Shown here: positions 61,340 to 64,000 of the stretch, in pieces
How the letters are laid out: the number at the start of each line of letters is the position of its first letter
Numbering within the stretch: the first letter of the stretch is position 1
Notes under the pieces: generated by a model
What the model was told of the DNA's origin: nothing
Database searches by the model: none
What the model saw: the letters and a program-made list of their open reading frames with translations, nothing else
Made by a program: the position numbers and the translations under genes
Assembly: GCF_019393635.1 (NCBI RefSeq)
Contig: NC_057862.1
Span: forward strand, 266,180,441 to 266,244,440
Source: Dromiciops gliroides
Lineage: Eukaryota; Chordata; Mammalia; Microbiotheria; Microbiotheriidae
Reading direction: 5' to 3'
DNA: 64,000 bases

Positions 61340-61815
61340 AACTTCTAGGGGTTCAGCTATCGTCTCTTTGTAGATGAATCCCAGATCTAGCCCTAGTCTC
61401 TCTCCTGAGCTCCAATTCTACACCAGCAACTTAGACTTTTCCAATGGAATGTTCCAAAATTTTAACCCAGAATGTTAAAAATAACTTGTTACCTTTCCAT
61501 CCTAAATCCTCTCCTTATAATTTCTTTATTATTGTCAGGGGCACTACCATCTTTTAAATCACCCCAAATCCCTACTTGGGAGTCTTTCACTTAGCCATTT
61601 CCTACAAAAGGCCTATTCTTAATCCCTCCAGTTTCTTTTGCTGTCCTACCCATAAATTACTTTCTATTTCCTTTTTGTATTCATGTTTCCCCTGCTAGAA
61701 TGTAACCTGTATATCAAGGACTGGTTAATTTTTGTCTTTGTATTCCCAGCACCTAGTGTGATATCTGATACAGTAAGTGCTTAAATGCATGTTGAATGAA
61801 TAAATGAATGAATGC
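61340..61815 (+). mobile_element. L2 3'-end fragment in RTRAF intron 2
   Basis: A diverged L2 tail: GCTAGAATGTAACCTG, then TATTCCCAGCACCTAGTG and the terminal AATGAATAAATGAATG repeats. The upstream part is weaker. Confidence 0.65.
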
Positions 61816-62058
61816 ATGACAAAGGGGCTACAATGAATAACACTTAACTTGGATGTCTAAATTCTACAGTAGTGGTATTTTGTTGTTTTAAGATTTAGAC
61901 ATATTAGGCCCATTGTGCCCCAGATGGTCTAATCAATACAGAATTCTTTACCTAAATGTTTACACTATGGCTTATTTATGTAATTCTGATTCATGACATA
62001 TGTTGCCATTTAACTTGTCATAGTGAACCAAAATTTTTTTTTTCTTTTTCTTTCACAG

Positions 62059-62158
62059 TATTTGAAGGATGTTAACTGCCCTTTCAAGATTCAAGAGCGA
62101 CAAGAAACAATTGATTGGCTTCTTGGTTTAGCTGTTAGGCTTGAATATGGAGATAATG
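62059..62158 (+). CDS. RTRAF: RTRAF coding exon 3
   Basis: A 100-bp exon (codons 63-95 plus one base). The acceptor TTCTTTCACAG ends at 62058 and the donor GTATGA begins at 62159. The peptide (YLKDVNCPFKIQERQE then DWLLGLAVRLEYGDN) matches mammalian RTRAF without breaks. Intron 2 is 3.96 kb. Exons encoding the remaining roughly 150 residues must lie right of the window; none was found in 62159-64000. Confidence 0.95.
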
Positions 62159-62484
62159 GTATGATTTTTACCTGTGCTTTATATGTGCAATGATATCTTT
62201 GATTAGGAAAAAACTCTTATCCACGGCCTCCCATCATTCCACCAGGGTATCCACCTGTGTGTTTTTAAAATATAGTTTAACTCCTTTTTATTTTAATCCT
62301 TTTAAAAAAGCTGCAGTTCCCTTTCCTTTTTTTAGGTCTGTTTGGAAAAGCTTTTATTTCTTCCTTTCTTTGGTCTGACTGAGAAGTTTAAGGCTTTCTA
62401 ACAGAAGAATAAAATCTTATTTTAAAAGAACCCTATTAGCAAAAGAAGTTCAAAGCACATTTCTCTTCAATATCTTTTTGGTCC

Positions 62485-62640
62485 TTAGATTTTCTAGACG
62501 TACTTTGGTCTATTGGAATAGAAAGAATACTGGATTTTTTATAGTGAGAGAACCTGGGTTTGAATCCCACCGCTTTTACTTTTAGTCTTGGTGACCTTGG
62601 GCAAGTTAGCCTCTCTGGGTCTTAGTTTATTTTCAGGAAG
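62485..62640 (+). mobile_element. MIR remnant
   Basis: Sense MIR: AACCTGGGTTTGAATCCCAC then GGTGACCTTGGGCAAGTTAG. Confidence 0.65.
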
Positions 62641-63209
62641 TTCAAGGTTCCTTACTGAAATCTGACTTACATTTCATTTGGAAACTGGTTAGGTCTTTGA
62701 TAAAGATGAAACAAAAGGATTTCACAACAGGCTATTGTTTCTTTAGATTTAAGTACCAAAAGTTTTTCTGGTCAGGTAATACCAATGACTTCAGAATAGG
62801 TCCTAATCACTAGGACGCTATAATACCATTTCCTTAATATTTAATAACATGTCTAAGAATGAATGAAGAGAATCCAGGTTGTGTGATGTGTTCATTAATG
62901 GTGTGGTATGGTTTGTCTGGAGTGCATGAAGTGGAGAGAAGCAGCATGCATAGTGGTTAGAAAGCTGGCTTTCAAGTCAGGAATGACCATCTGGTTCAAG
63001 TTCTGCCTATGTGGAAAAAAAGTTAAACTCTCAGAGTTAGGTATGGCTAACTATACTATAAATTACAGAGAAAGGTGCATTGGCATAGAAGTGTTATATT
63101 GGCTTAGAGAGTTGCCTCACCTTAGTGTACTCTCTACCAGTGAAATCAAAGGTCTGTGTCCTGTCTATGCATGAACTGGAATAGTGTGTGAATGGTTAAT
63201 TGTACATTG

Positions 63210-63350
63210 CTTTACAACTTACATGATGCTGAGGATCATAAGAAAAGAATTCTGGACCTGGAACCAGGAGACCTGAGTTCAAATCATTCCTCAGGTACTT
63301 CATGACTATGGCAAGTCAAGTAAATCCATTTTCATCATCTTTACAAATGG
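63210..63350 (+). mobile_element. MIR remnant
   Basis: Sense MIR core: GACCTGAGTTCAAATCATTCC then ATGACTATGGCAAGTCAAG. Confidence 0.6.
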
Positions 63351-63542
63351 GGACAATACTTGTAGTGTTGTAATTAAACAGTTTTCCCATTGTGTTACTC
63401 ATATGGCCATGATAATATATTGTTATGTCTGCAAGATTAAATAAGTAAATTGGGTCTGAAATATTCCCAGATAATTTAAGCTGCAAATAATACCCTTCCC
63501 CCCAAATGGAGAGGTACTTTGCAATAATAAATGGTGGTTTTA

Positions 63543-63740
63543 TAATTCTTTATAGTTTGTAAGGCACTTTCCTCATAAGGTAGATAATGCAAATAGTAAT
63601 GTCACCAATGTGTACACATAAAGGAACTAATGTAATGCTCAGACAGTTTGACTTTTCAGGATCATGCTAATAACTAATAAGTATTTGAGCTGGTGTGATA
63701 CAATCCAGTTCTTTGATTCCAAATCTGTGTTGTATTGATT
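63543..63740 (-). mobile_element. MIR remnant
   Basis: Antisense MIR: TAGTTTGTAAGGCACTTTCC to ATCCAGTTCTTTGATTCC. Confidence 0.5.
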
Positions 63741-64000
63741 ATTTAACTCTTACTTAGGTTTCTGATATCAAAAAGTTAAGTCTGGCCCAGTATGATACAA
63801 CTAGCATTTTCCCAAAGGCTTTCTTCTCACCTGAAACATGGTTTCATACCTAAAGATGACAATACTGCCTTAGGATTTGATTGGCCCTGGTTTTCTTGAT
63901 GCAGCCTCCTGATTATATTTGTTGTTCCTTCATTTTCTACCCCATTTGGGGTTTTCTACTTTTTTTTTTCCTGTTTAGAATTTTATTTTCCAAATTACAT

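Larger units (their letters stand above)
62159..64000 (+). other. RTRAF: RTRAF intron 3, start only
   Basis: Begins with donor GTATGA. It holds MIR remnants and no recognisable coding exon. The intron continues past the window. Confidence 0.8.

Overview
This is a piece of a marsupial nuclear genome. Introns with GT-AG boundaries, a dense load of one tRNA-derived CORE-SINE (27 copies logged, most with readable target-site duplications, TSDs), mammal-type L1, L2 and MIR remnants and several endogenous retroviruses (ERVs) all point that way. The SINE head with its poly-A tail, and a second SINE family with an RTE-like tail (MAR1-like), are marsupial hallmarks. An Australian lineage is my guess, but the sequence alone does not settle it.

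Two host genes are present, both on the plus strand and both cut by the window edges. On the left (1698-26760) are the last four coding exons and the 3' UTR of FRMD6 (Willin), a FERM-domain protein upstream of Hippo signalling. On the right (56391-62158) are the first three coding exons of RTRAF (C14orf166/hCLE/CGI-99), a subunit of the tRNA-ligase complex. The ~30 kb between them has no host gene I can recognise. In human chromosome 14 GNG2 lies between these two genes; no GNG2 coding exon was seen here.

The interior is a stratified pile of mobile DNA. FRMD6 introns hold two L1 derivatives that lack most of ORF2 and share the same internal deletion (6.1-9.7 kb minus, 18.6-22.5 kb plus; half-L1-like), a 3'-lacking L1 (9.9-13.8 kb), L2, MIR and a solo LTR with a duplicated U3 block. 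From 27.1 to 36.6 kb lies a complete but broken gammaretrovirus-like provirus on the minus strand (LTR-gag-pro-pol-env-LTR), itself hit by SINEs and a solo LTR. From 38.3 to 44.5 kb are two L1s, the first carrying a full-length processed RPL35 pseudogene. From 49.2 to 56.05 kb is an old minus-strand L1 interrupted by a very young 3.7 kb provirus with two apparently identical 358-bp LTRs, a 4-bp TSD and one long open frame (299 codons) but no recognisable pol. RTRAF's promoter begins almost at the edge of that L1.

No new cellular system is evident. The items most worth a second look are the young pol-less provirus and its unusual Gag-like frame, the recurrent internally deleted L1, paired SINE insertions at a single target site, and the missing GNG2.
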